A DNA stretch of 62,000 nt. It comes from Zygnema cylindricum (Eukaryota > Streptophyta > Zygnematophyceae > Zygnematales > Zygnemataceae). Made by a program: the position numbers and the translations under genes. The DNA is taken from positions 166,472 through 228,471 of the forward strand of contig JBBHKE010001039.1 of the NCBI GenBank assembly GCA_037447655.1. The letters run 5' to 3'. Each line of letters opens with the position of its first letter. Within the stretch, counting starts at the first letter, position 1. Positions 32,801 through 43,401 of this stretch are shown piece by piece. Under the pieces are notes generated by a model. That model was not told the origin of the DNA. It made no database searches and saw nothing but the letters and a program-made list of their open reading frames with translations.

Positions 32801-34627
32801 TACACACATACGAAAACCTCCATCTTTCTTGTTCACAAAGAGAACAGGGGCTCCATACGGTGACTTGCTTGGTTCGATTGCTCCGGCTTCGACCAACTCC
32901 GCGAGTTGCTTTTTGAGTTCGTCCAATTCGGTGTAGCTCATCTTGTACATCCGATTAGCCGGGGGTACCGCTCCTGGAAAAAGCTCTATCCTATGGTCTA
33001 CTTCGCGCTTCGGAGGTTATCCTTCGGGGAGCTTCGGGGGAAATACATCTACGTACTCCTCGAGAAGTTTTGTCATGACTTCCGGGGCCTCATCGGAAGC
33101 CTTTCCAATGTCGTCACTTTCTTTGGAGACGAAGTCGGGGGCCTTCTCCTTCCATTCTTCCGGAATCTCCTCCTTCGCCTCCTCCTTTGGCTGGACGACC
33201 GCCATACCAATCGTTTCCCCTTTCTTGAGTGCCCTCTTAAGCTGTAAGGCCGAAAGTAGGCGTCCCTCTTCCGCTCCCTCACCAGCCGCTCCCGCTTTTA
33301 CCTCGAACTCTTCTTCACCTTTCTTCACTCTCATGACGCCAATTCTCCAGTCAATCATCGGATTCCATTTTTGCAGCCACGGCTTCCCCAAGATTACCTC
33401 ATGGTCCCCAAGAGGTAATACATGAAGTGTATCGTACCATCGGAATTTCTCAATGCCGACGCGTAACCTCGGGGTACGATGAGTAATGGATAAGGAACTG
33501 CCGTCGGCCAATTGTACCGACTGATGATCCTTTAGTACCACCAGAGGAAGTTTCAACCTTTTCACCGTAGCCTCGTTAATGAAGTTCCCCGACGCTCCGG
33601 AGTCCACCATGAAGTTAGCTGCCCTCGCTCCTATTTGACCCCGAAATATCAAAGGGTCTCCTCGTTCACCGGCTAACCTCATAACGGTAAGTTTTCCCTT
33701 TTTGGGACCTATCCGTTTTGGACACTCTCGAGCCATGTGATCTCGAGAACCGCACTGGAAGCATAAGCCATTTTGCCTCCTCCGCTGGATTTCCTCGGGG
33801 GACAAGTCATTGGTCTTGGTCTTGGTAGTTTTCTTCTTTTTCCGCAGGATGTTGACCGCTTCCTTATCCTCCTTAATTGCGCCGAGCTCCATGGGGGTTG
33901 GACCTTCATCTCGTCGGTTTCCTCCGCTACTGCCCGACCCGTAGTGATAAGGTCTTCGGAGATTAAAGTCGACTGAATCGGTCCGCTCCGCAAACTGGAT
34001 GATTGCTGAGAGAGGAGGAGTCGTGCTTTCCCGGGCAAGCCATTGTTCCACATCTCTACGAATAGACGACTTAAGCCCCTTCACGAAACGATCCACGGCT
34101 TCATCCTCCGTCATCGTAGGTATTTGAACCTTCCACTCCAAGAACCTCTGCGTAAACTCCATTACTGAAGTTCGTTGCTTCAATACTGCGATCTTATCTC
34201 TCGCCGCCTTCACCGTGTTGACGGGCTGCCAAGTGTCGCGGAGGAGTTGAACGAAGAGCGCCCAGACAGTTGGTAATTCATCGTCCTCTACCAATGTTCT
34301 CCACCAAGCCCCCGCTGCCCCTTTAAGAAGACCACCCGCGTAGTGAATCTTCTCACGGTCTGACAGGCTAGGAAAATTCTCGAGATAGTTCGCCACGGAG
34401 AATAGCCATGAGTCAAGGCTTCTATGTCTTGCAGGGTCAAACTCGTCGGGAATTCTTAATTTCGGTCTCCGGGAATCTCTCTCTACGATTCCATGGGGTC
34501 GCTCCCTAATACGCGACTCCAAGGATGTGACAGTGTTACTCAGCTGCGCGTTCTGTAACCTCACACTTTTTAATTCCCTCAGCACTTGCGCCAACATTTC
34601 TGTAGTGGATACACCGTGTTCATCCAT
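29873..34627 (-). pseudogene. Gypsy gag-pol polyprotein, single frame with four premature stops
   Basis: One uninterrupted frame of 1585 codons apart from stops at 33017, 32129, 31487 and 30827. Domains from ATG 34627: capsid-type gag (retrotransposon gag core around residues 60-220, 'GGLLKGAAGAWWRTLVEDDE'), CCHC knuckle 'CFQCGSRDHMAREC' near residue 290, aspartic protease 'VDSGASGNFI' near residue 345, RT ('[13 protein letters not shown]', 'FLDDILVYS' catalytic box), RNase H ('ITDASDMAIGAIL', 'ADALSRR'), integrase with HHCC ('HFGRDKTTARVAEAYYWPNM', 'CDSCNRN') and DDE residues in 'SMDFIVALPRT', 'SDRDPKF' and 'GQTERVNRTLEE', then a chromodomain ('VEEILQSRHS', 'YLVRWKGYGAEDDSWV'). The chromodomain places it with the chromoviruses. 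Stops are at positions where relatives have Leu, Lys, Arg and Trp, each one substitution away. Gag itself is open for 536 residues. Confidence 0.9.
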
Positions 34628-34648
34628 GCTGTCGAGTCACGGGTAATC

Positions 34649-34660
34649 GCTCCGATACCA
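34649..34660 (-). promoter_or_regulatory. Gypsy primer binding site (tRNA-iMet 3' end type)
   Basis: Minus strand TGGTATCGGAGC, 1 nt after the 5' LTR, matches the usual plant PBS TGGTATCAGAGC with one difference. This is the ordinary 3'-end primer site, unlike the Copia elements in this window. Confidence 0.85.
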
Positions 34661-34661
34661 A

Positions 34662-35164
34662 TGTAAAAGAGGCACGATACACCACAACACGTTACAGTGC
34701 ACAGCGGAAAACACCAAGGATCTTCCCGTAGCAACAGCAGGAGTACACAGAACTCACAGACAAGGTTGAGCTTATTTACTTGAGAGAAAGTACAAGGTTG
34801 CGCTAGCTGTGTCGGTCTACTTCAGGTGTCCCATTCACTAGGTCTACTCGCCTATTTAAACTAGCTAACTGCTAGTCAACTTAGTACTATACAGCTGTAC
34901 ACGTGGGCCTTCGCGGCCAACCGAGATCTATCCAAAACTTCCTTCTAGAACTATACAGTTCCATCTAAATTCTGCGGCGTTGCTATGCTGCGCTGCTGCG
35001 CTACTGAGTTGCTATGCTGCGCTGCTGCGCTACTAAGTTGCTATGCTGCGCTGGTCTGGAATCGCAGCTGCGCTGCTCTGGAATCGCAACTGCGCTGCTC
35101 TGAAATCGCAACAATAGCAGTCTAGCCCCAGCCACTAAGTACCCAATTCTGTAACCCTGTTACA
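34662..35164 (-). repeat. 5' LTR of the Gypsy element (503 bp)
   Basis: Nearly identical to 27845-28341. A 14-bp segment is present only here (about 34930-34943, 'atccaaaacttcct'). Confidence 0.95.
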
Positions 35165-35168
35165 CGTA

Positions 35169-35818
35169 GTGGGGAGTCTTATTTATTTTATAAATTGTAC
35201 GAGACTTGATATTGCTGCAGCTGTGGGAGTCCTAAGTAGGAGTGTTCAGAATCCAAAAAGAGCAGATTGGGAAGTAGCAAAGAGGGTTCTGAGATACCTG
35301 GCAGGTACCCGAAACCTCAAGCTTATACTTAAAGGAGGAGAGGTAAAATTACAGACTTGGAGCGATGCCAGCTATGGAGATATGCCAAGCCAGAAATCAA
35401 CAACCGGTTTTGTTCTAAAAATTGGGAATGGAACTTCATGCTGGAGCAGCAAATTACAGAAGGTCACGGCTCAATCCACGATGGAGTCTGAATATATGGC
35501 AGCCAGTTCTGCCCTCAAGGAACTCCTATGGGTTAAGGCCACTTTAGAGGAACTTGGGTATATGCAAACCGGTCCTCAGGTTATCTGGTATGACAACTTG
35601 GCAGCTTTTGCCATTGCCTCTAACCCTAGTCATCATTTTAAAAGCAAACATATGGATGTCAGACTACACTTTGTGAGAGAAAATGTGCTTGCAAGAGTGA
35701 TAAAAATGAGTTAATTACCGGATGAAAAGATGGTGGGTGATATGCTGACTAAAGCTCTTCCAACTCCTACGTTGAAGTATTGCAGGGAGTCTATTGGGTT
35801 GAGTGAGTAAGTGAGTCT
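35169..35818 (+). pseudogene. Copia RNase H, continuation after the Gypsy element
   Basis: 'GSLIYFINCTRLDIAAAVGV', 'TWSDASYGDMPSQKSTTGFV' (catalytic Asp), 'QSTMESEYMAASSALKELLW', 'WYDNLAAFAIASNPSHHFKS' and 'KHMDVRLHFVREN', to a stop at 35712, then in frame 'GDMLTKALPTPTLKYCRESI', the normal Copia end. A polypurine tract (TTTAGGGGAG) and TGTTGAAATAAG, an LTR start, follow at 35825-35844. Only about 20 bp of the LTR can be matched to the one at 38291. Confidence 0.9.
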
Positions 35819-35849
35819 AAAGATTTAGGGGAGTGTTGAAATAAGATTC

Positions 35850-36470
35850 CGAATTTATTTTTTTCTTCCAAAATAGTAAACTAAACATCCACTTCTTCTC
35901 TTGCGTTTGGTCCACCGAATTGAAAATCAACAATCATCAGTCAATATTTTGTATTGTCTTTGCTTTTTTCATCTCAGTAGTAAAATAATTCTCATGTACC
36001 ATTTTTTTTAATGTCGTTATCAAAATAACATCGGATCTTAACTTTTTAACAATCAAAAAGATAATTTAGAAACATAAATCAAAATTATTTGTAGAATACA
36101 AAACCCAAAAAACACAAATAATACACATAAACAAAAAAATGGATAACATAAAATAATACCATAATTGACAAATCGCTTTCATTTATATTCCTTTCACGGG
36201 GCACATAAATATCGTACAAAATTGGCAAATGTACATTTTAACCATAGCTATGGAACCGAATACAATAATAATTGACAACGGATTAAACACAAGCCTATCT
36301 CGGAAAATACCGATGTAAAAACCTAGTAAAAACATAAAAATTACTCCTTCCTAGATTTCTATATATTCTATTTGCTAATCGAAACAAACAAATAAAAAAC
36401 AATACAACGAAAGATACAAAAAACAAAACAACTTGAATGAAATAAGTTCATGATGGCTAGGAAAAAAAAG
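35850..36470. other. AT-rich stretch, no gene seen
   Basis: Very AT-rich with short A and T runs. Apart from the LTR start at its left edge, no repeat or ORF is recognised. Confidence 0.45.
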
Positions 36471-36479
36471 TGGGATAGA

Positions 36480-37150
36480 GCGAAGGTGAGGGGGCAGCAT
36501 TTGTGGGGAGGAACTTTGAGAGGGGTGCGATCGGCTTCTTCAGCGTGAGAAGAAGGGGAAGGGATAAAAATATAGGAAGAGAGAGGGATTCACGGATAGA
36601 AAGAGGCGGATCAACAAGGAGAGAGTGGGAGAGGCTGATTGAGAGGGAGAGAGGCAGGGTGGAGGGACAAAAAAGGAGGGGGAAAACAAAAGTGATATCA
36701 AAAATAAAAGTGGGAGGCAGATTAAAAGTGAGCGAGATTGGCTCCGTGATAGGTGAGAATGAGGGAAAGAAGACAAAAAAAATGGATAAAAATATAGGGG
36801 GAGAAAATGGATTAACAAATAAGGAGAGGCAGACCGAGAGGGCGAGAGGGGGAGAGGAGGAAAAGAGAAAGGGCGCCAGAGGTAGGGAGAGAGGCGGGGA
36901 AGGGAGAGGGAGGTGGAGCAAACCTATGGGGAGATGGGGAGGCGAGAAATATGGCGAGGGAGAGGGACACGCAAACCGGGAGAGGGAGCGTTTTTCACCA
37001 TAGATTTAGGGAGATATGGAGGAGACAAGGTGGGTGGAGGAAGAAATGGCAGGTCGATAGAGAGGAAACAAAACTTAGTGAAGAGTAAGAATGGGATGAC
37101 AAATTTGTGAGAGAGAAAAAGAGATGGAGAAACCGATAAGTAGAGAACGG
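36480..37150 (+). repeat. Purine-rich (GGGAGA/GA) tract
   Basis: About 670 bp of strongly purine-biased plus strand ('gagagggagagaggc', 'gggagaggaggaaaagagaa'). The long ORFs on both strands here follow from the bias (purine-only codons lack most stops) and carry no domain. Confidence 0.6.
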
Positions 37151-37927
37151 ATGAGGAGGAGGGTGAGAAACACCTATGGCGTGAGCTAAGGGTTGTAAGA
37201 AGAGAATGATGACGTCCATGAAATGGAATCCATGGATGACAAGTGGAGCAGGCGGCGACGCTTTCGCCTGCTTCCTTGTGAATCGATTGAAATTTTAATG
37301 AGAATGACGACGTAGGCGCCTGATCCCAAAGGTACAAAAAACGGTTGGTTGTGATTCGTCAAGAAGGAACCCTTTTTTTTGCGGGCTGTCCGCATTTGGC
37401 GGTTCCTTGCCCCAAATATCACCAACGCCAAATGTTGTTATTGTATTCTATTTAATTCAATGAATAACCCCAAATTGAGGGTTTTTTGGCACATCAACAT
37501 ATATTAACATAAACATTTACTATATTCTATTTTCGACACCATTTTACAATAGGCTTTTATACTAAATGGGACAATTATCACCTTAAGAGCATAAACATTT
37601 ACGCCTAATTACCACAAAATAGCATTAATAATCACTCTAACTAATTACTAGGAACTTACTTGGAGTTGAAACCATAAATATCAAAGTTTACAGCTATACG
37701 CCGACACGACATTCGACATAGTTATATTCTTTACTCAGTTAAACGACATTACAAGTGCGAATATGTTTGATATTCACATTGTTAAAACGTGGTTGTTGGA
37801 CCAATATGTTCCAACGTCATATTTGATGACCTGATTTCATCCCTTTTTTAGAGCAGATATTCTCATGCAACCGAGGTTCCTAAAACTCATTATTAAAGTT
37901 TTTCACTTAAAAAGGTACAAAGTTGTG
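37151..37927. other. Unassigned AT-rich spacer
   Basis: No supportable ORF or repeat match. Ends at the foldback element. Confidence 0.4.
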
Positions 37928-38290
37928 CGGTCTGACACCGACCGTACACCACACTATTTATGCAAAAACGTACTTTCGTTTTGGAAATTAACCCTAAATA
38001 GAGTAAAGAAAAAAATAGAATGCACTACGCTAATAGAGAATAAAAAAAACATCGGGACGGAATTAGCGTACACGACGCTAATAGCGATTGGCGGTCTACA
38101 TTACTATACACCGCCAATCACTATTAGCGAAGTGTACGCTAATTGCGTCCCACTTTTTTTTTATTATTCTCCAATAGCTTAGCTTATTCTATTTTTTTCT
38201 ATACGCCATTTAGGGTTATATTCCAAGTACCGTACAAAACGGAAGTATGTCAACTTTTAAATAGTGTGGTGTAGGGTCACTGTCAGACCG
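37928..38290. mobile_element. Foldback MITE (363-bp imperfect palindrome)
   Basis: Starts cggtctgacac and ends gtcagaccg. The two halves pair almost throughout: 'acaccacactattta' with 'taaatagtgtggtgt', 'aaccctaaata' with 'atttagggtt', 'acgctaat' with 'attagcg', and a core 'gattggcggt' with 'accgccaatc' near 38090-38115. Flanked by tg on both sides. Non-autonomous; the parent transposase is unknown. Confidence 0.8.
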
Positions 38291-38850
38291 TGTTGAAATA
38301 AGTAATTTTTGTTGAATTTTCTAGGTCTAAACTAAATAACGGAAACATATAAAGAAAATGTAGGCAGCCTGCCTCCATCTCTTCTCTCTTGCCCCCATAC
38401 TAGTTGTAGTCACTGAAGGAGAGAGAGAGCGATGGAGCCATGGCTGCCTCAGCTCCATAAGAAGGACTAAAGAGTGACTTAAGTCACTCTCAACAAAAGG
38501 TTGAGTCAGGCAGGACTCGAACCCCCGACCGGCAGAGCGCAGCGTAGCCGTTAGCTCTAACCAGTCTGCGTAGAAGTCTGTTAGGAGATATAGGGTTTCA
38601 TTAGTATTTAAACCATTGTATTATACAGAAATCATTTAAGTGAAAAAATATACGGCATGCATTGATACAATTTTTACAAAGTACGAAGTACTGTACCAAT
38701 TTGAAATGGATATCGCGCATCTTGTTTCGACAGCTAAACAAATATCACGCAAGTATTTATTACGGCTTAGATTACATTTCGCGTCAAATCTAACGGCGCA
38801 CATCATCGCCGAAATTCCGGAATAGTCACTTTGGCATTTAGTGACATGGC
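38291..38850 (+). repeat. Partial Copia LTR (first 560 bp)
   Basis: tgttgaaataag..., closely similar to 38851-39412, stopping at 'tttagtgacatggc' where the next LTR starts. It looks split by the insertion of the following element, with the remainder not found. Directly abuts the foldback MITE. Confidence 0.75.
38502..38570 (-). promoter_or_regulatory. tRNA-like module with perfect B box (antisense to LTR)
   Basis: Minus strand has A-box-like 'agactggttagagc' and, 38 nt on, GGTTCGAGTCC, which fits the pol III B-box consensus GGTTCGANTCC exactly. The best-preserved copy in the window. Confidence 0.55.
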
Positions 38851-39897
38851 TGTTAAAATAGGTAGTTTTATTGTATTTTCTAGGTCTAAATTAAATAGCA
38901 GAAAACATATAAAGAAAATGTAGGCAGCCTGCCTCCATCTCTTCTCTCTTGCCCCCATACTTGTTGTAGTCACCGAAGGAGAGAGAGAGCGATGGAGCCA
39001 TGGCTACCTCAGCTCTATAGGAAGGACCAAAGATTGACTTTAGTCACTCTCAACAAAAGGTTGAGTCCGACAAGACTCAAACCCCTAACAGGTAGAGCGC
39101 GGCGTAGCCGTTAGCTCTAACCAGTCTGTCGTAGAAGTCCGTTAGGAGATATAGGGTTTCATTAATATTTAAACTATCGTGTTTTACAGAAATCATTTAG
39201 CTGAAACTCTTTACGGCACGCATAGATACAGTTTTACAAAATACGAAGTACTGTACTAAATTGAAACGGATATTGCGCATTTTTTTTAGACAGCGAAACA
39301 AATATTTCGCAAGTATTTATTACAACTGAGATTCCATTTCGCGTTAAATCTAACGGCGCACATCATTGCCGAAATCTCCGAATGGTCACTTTGGCATTTA
39401 GTGATGTGGCATGACCTAGTGCCGCGTGGAGAGATGACATTCGGTCGTAGGAATTCAGTGGAACGTACGGACGAGTGGAAAATGGACACGCGTCCGCCTA
39501 ATGGCCTTGTCGTACAGAGGCCGTACAGAAAGTAGATCGGCAGTAGTACTTTCTGGTACTGTAGAGTGTTCTGATTGGTTCGTACGGGCAGTAGATAGGG
39601 GTTGTGAGAGAGTACTAGAAAAAACTAGGACTTAGGAAAAATCAGGTAGATAGTCCTCTCTCTCTTTGAGAGTTTTTATGAATTGGCATCTTTGCCACCC
39701 TATAACTTATCGCCTGGTTGGGCGTTTTCAAAGATTTCTTTTTCTACTGACTTAGGGGAGTCCAAGTTGCACAAGGGTGCAATAAGATTGTCTACTTCTC
39801 TGCTTGTGTAGCAGTGGTTGCCATTGAAAGTGGGTTAGTTAATAACTATCTAGAGGCTTCCTGTATTCTGTAGTCCAATGGAGGACACATAATTGCA
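38851..39897 (+). repeat. 5' LTR of plus-strand Copia (1047 bp)
   Basis: Starts TGTTAAAATAGG and ends ...ATTGCA immediately before PBS-like ggttatgcgcccacc (39898-39912). The 3' end contains the gag ATG (39874). Carries a tRNA-like module at 39061-39128. Confidence 0.75.
39061..39128 (-). promoter_or_regulatory. tRNA-like module in the 39-kb LTR
   Basis: Minus strand A-box-like 'agactggttagagc' and B-box-like 'ggtttgagtct', antisense to the element. Confidence 0.45.
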
Positions 39898-40189
39898 GGT
39901 TATGCGCCCACCCTTTAGGGTGCCCACCTTCAATAGATCTGGGTTCATCTATTGGGAAGCCATGATGATGGGAGCTTTGTGCGAAAAACGATACTGGGGT
40001 ATCGTCAGTGGACAAGTGAAACGTCCACCTTCGAGAACTCCACCAAGATTTGGAAGAGTAAGGTTTCCTACAGTAACGGCTGCCTTAGCGGAGGAGGCAG
40101 ATGATGGGGACAGCAGTGTGTCCGAAAATGGGAAAGGGAAGGAGACACCCCTCACTCCTATTGCCACAGTATCGGGAGCAACGACCTTG
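39874..40189 (+). pseudogene. Copia gag, N-terminal part, interrupted at 40189
   Basis: ATG at 39874 lies in the LTR, but its fifth codon is TAA where relatives have Glu (MEDT-stop-LQ). Gag reads on: 'LQVMRPPFRVPTFNRSGFIY', 'CEKRYWGIVSGQVKRPP', then 'ATVSGATTL', at which point another LTR element begins. Continues at 44692. Confidence 0.75.
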
Positions 40190-41497
40190 TGAAATTCTAT
40201 GGGCTCCATTGCCACACAAAATTCGCAGGTCTTAAGGAAGCTAATCTAGATAGTGCCAACTCCAAGTTTATATAAACCCAAACGATTGACCCCTTCACAA
40301 TCACAACCCCATTAGAGCTTCACCCATGTGATGTTAGACTTTCTGTGTGCTCAGTTCCACCACAGAATGCAAAGTTAGAATATGAGATTTGGACACATTC
40401 ACCCACTTTGACTTTCCCTTAGAAATGCAGCCACCCAGGCAGGAAAAAACTCTAACCGACTACACCCCTGTGTAGTTTGGACTCGCGTGAGTCTGCAGCA
40501 AAAAGAATCACTGATATTGGTCAACTGAATTGATTGTTATGGCTGGACAAAGTTTGCCATTTATACAAGGTGCTCTCTGGGAGAGGCAGCTACCTACCAA
40601 AAATATTCTAAGTCCTAAAACCCCTCTCTAAGCCCCCTAGTACTAAAGTACGAACCAATGACAAGACTGTAAAGTACATAAAGGTACAGGTGCCGGTGTA
40701 CCTTTTGTACGGCCATCGTACGACATGGCCAAAAACCAGCATGTGTCTTATCCGGACTCGTTATTTTACTTCCCGGAATTCGTGCTGTCAAATATTATCT
40801 CTCCACGTGGCTCCAGGTCATGCCACGTCTGAAAAAACGGTACCGTACAAGAAAGTACAAGTGCCAGAGTACTTTCTGTACGTACAATGTACAAAATCGC
40901 CATAGTGCGACATTTGTCACTTCGTGATTTGTTTTCTGCCGTTCCGGAAATTTCGTAAACCCGTATGATGTTGCCACGTGTCATCCGGAGTGGCGGCGTA
41001 TGCAAACTGCCAAATTGTCCTTTTTGCGATGTCGGCACTAACCAGGGTTGTCCGGTTTACATCGTTATTTAAAACGGACCGTCGAAATAAATGTCTGTAC
41101 TATTTATTTCGTCCGCTACTAAAAGTACAACTGTTTCTATGCCCCATATACCGTAATCCAGTTAAATGGAAAACCCTACGTGTAACTATATAAATATTTA
41201 ACAAACCCTATATTGCATAGCACTAGTCCTAGACTAAATGGACAAAGCTAACGTCTGCCGTATGTTTGATGACCACTAGGTACTAGGATCAATTCCTGGG
41301 TCTGTTAAATAACATTTTAGTAAACATATCTATTACTACTGTCTCTTTGGAGAGCTTAGGTAGCCATGGCTCTAGCTCCCTCTCCAGCCTTCAGTGACTA
41401 CAACAAATGTGGGGGCTTGGAGAAGGAGTTTAGAGGCAGACTGCCTCTGCTATTTTTCTATCCTAAAACAAACCTAGAAAATACATAAATATCAACA
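40190..41497 (-). repeat. LTR d (1308 bp)
   Basis: tgaaattctatggg...atatcaaca. Two GTAC-rich units (about 40680-40730 and 40840-40890) and the tRNA-like module at 41221-41308. Confidence 0.85.
41221..41308 (+). promoter_or_regulatory. tRNA-like module in LTR d
   Basis: 'taaatggacaaagctaac' followed by 'aggtactaggatcaattcct' with 'gggtctgtta', antisense to gag. Confidence 0.4.
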
Positions 41498-43401
41498 CTC
41501 CCTTTATTTTCTAGTCTATTTTCCTTTGAACTCCCACAAACAAATGAACAAACATCCCCTCCCTTTTTTTCTTTTCTTTTTCCCTTTTTTTTTATAAAAC
41601 ATAAGAATATACTCTCGTATTTAACACAGTGCATTAGATGAACTGAAATAATAATTACATCACACATTTTCTTTAACATCCCACTTTTCATAAACCCGAG
41701 CAAAGATTTTATCCACTTCATCACTTTTCTATCCACACACAAACCGATTTCCCTCTTGAGATCCAAACAGCCAGCCCCATCTCCAATCCGCAACATACAC
41801 CCAGATGCTAACCCTTTTACCCGCACACCTTCATAAATGCCATCACTCCCTTTAGTGATGTCAAACCCATTATCCCCAAAAATTGAACTTTCCTCACTCT
41901 CTCCCATCAATTTCTTTCCACTATAATTTTCTATTTTTATTCCCAAAAAATATTTCTCCTCCCCTAAACCTTTCATTAAATATTCCTCTTCTCCCTTATC
42001 CTTAAAAACCCGTTCTAGTTTCACTTCTCCCTTTTCCCTGGAATCCGTTGAAGTCTCCTTTTCCGACCAGTTTGTTGTTTTCAAAATATCTATTAAATTA
42101 TCGTCTTTATTTTTGTTTTTCCATTTTTCACTTATGGATCCTAGATCTGACTTTCGCATTTCTAAGTCATCCACTCTACACTCCTTGACATCCTCAAGTG
42201 CCTCCCTTCTCTTTACTTCCCTTATACCTCCAAAAGCACACTGTTGCCTTCGTGGAATTTCAGTGTACTTTTCTCTCTTCTCCATTCTACCGATGTGAAG
42301 AAGCTCCAAGATTTCTTCATCCTCTTTTTCCTCTTCCCCTTCTTCCTCCACATTCACACTCCAACATCTAAGTTCTTCCAAACGAGGACACTCCTCCATA
42401 TGGTGACCTAGTTCTCTACAAAAGAAGCAAACCCCCTTTTTCAAAGTTCCCCTTTCTTTTCCTCTCCCTCTCCTTCCACCGAAGTTTCGATAAGGTTTAC
42501 CTTTGTCTTTCTTCCTTTTATCACGCTTCCGCTCGTCACCGCCGTTCCTCACATCACGCTTCCGCTAGTCACCACCAGCTATAAATGCAGTCCCCCTGTC
42601 AATTCCCCTACGAAGCTCCAAAGTGCTTTCCCTCACAAGTATTATCCCCATGGTAATGCTCCAAGTCCATGTGGATCCATCCATTCCCTGCCTACGGTAA
42701 ATGATGTCTTCGTACTCATATGGGAGTTTAATGATTAGTGTATTAATCTTTCTCTCCTAAAATTCTACATATCCCACACTAGCAAGCTCAACATATAACG
42801 CAACAATATCATTGCAAAACTCTATCATGCTACCGCCTTTATAAACATAGGCCTCTATTTCTTGTTTTACTAACTGCTGCCTCTGTATAGTCTCACTCTT
42901 AAAAATCTGAATTAGTGTTTCCTAGATTTCCGAAGACTTGATTAGACTTAAAAGAGTGATAGCTATGGACTTAGACACATATCAAAGTATGAGATGTTTT
43001 GCTATAGTGATTTTATATTCTCAAATTTTCCTATCATTTTCTTCAGTTTTTCGTTCAGTTATAACCCCCAAAAGTGGAACCGTAGGCGAAAGCCTAGCTC
43101 CCCTCACCATAGGTGTCCCTTTATCCTTCTCCCCTATTTCCCTTTCCACAATAATGATTTTCCCTTCACATTCCGCTGCATCTGAACTCCGGTTTGTTTT
43201 CTGGGCAGCCCTAGATGATTCTCCATAGTGAGCTCCTCCAAAGCCTGATGGCGGACACCTCACTTGTCCCGAAACGATTCCCTATAAGTGCTTTTCGAAA
43301 AGCAATCCCTCCATTGTAAACTCCCTATAAGTGAAGTCTGTTCCATCAAACATAGGCACCCTAGATGGTGGGCCCATAACCTGAAATTCTATGGGATTCA
43401 T
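41458..43401 (-). pseudogene. Gag fused to dead RT/RNase H remnant, copy D
   Basis: Starts at ATG 43401 in LTR e (MNPIEFQVMGPPSRVPMFDG), with a stop in 'EKHL-stop-G' and other breaks before 42552. From 42552 it is open for 364 residues: two RKRDERNGGDE-type units, CCHC knuckle 'CFFCRELGHHMEEC', acidic stretch, and the same tail: 'LGEEKYFLGI', 'DITKGSDGIYEGVRVKG', 'MLRIGDGAGCLDLKREIGLC', 'KWIKSLLGFMKSGMLKKM'. The RNase H Asp region differs from A and B ('GSDGI') but is not the functional motif. The end runs into LTR d. Confidence 0.75.
43367..43381 (-). promoter_or_regulatory. Half-tRNA-type primer binding site, copy D
   Basis: Minus strand GGTTATGGGCCCACC, adjacent to the LTR end and inside gag; identical to copy B. 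Confidence 0.7.

Larger units (their letters stand above)
27845..35164 (-). mobile_element. Ty3/Gypsy chromodomain retrotransposon with an extra 3' ORF
   Basis: 7320 bp, coded on the minus strand, inserted in a Copia RT/RNase H junction. LTRs 34662-35164 (5') and 27845-28341 (3') differ by about six substitutions and two indels (14 and 8 bp). It has a canonical PBS, gag, protease, RT, RNase H, integrase, chromodomain, one more ORF, and a polypurine tract. Flanks are gtag on both sides (27841-27844 and 35166-35169); a 5-bp duplication would need one mismatch (ggtag/cgtag). The low LTR divergence makes it the youngest datable insertion here. Confidence 0.95.

Noticed and set aside
36457-37431. 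Long ORFs on both strands in the purine tract
   Set aside because: Composition alone keeps frames open; no domain, start context or splice signal supports a gene.
37865-38182. 105-codon ORF at the foldback element
   Set aside because: Lies within the palindrome; any openness is due to the repeat.
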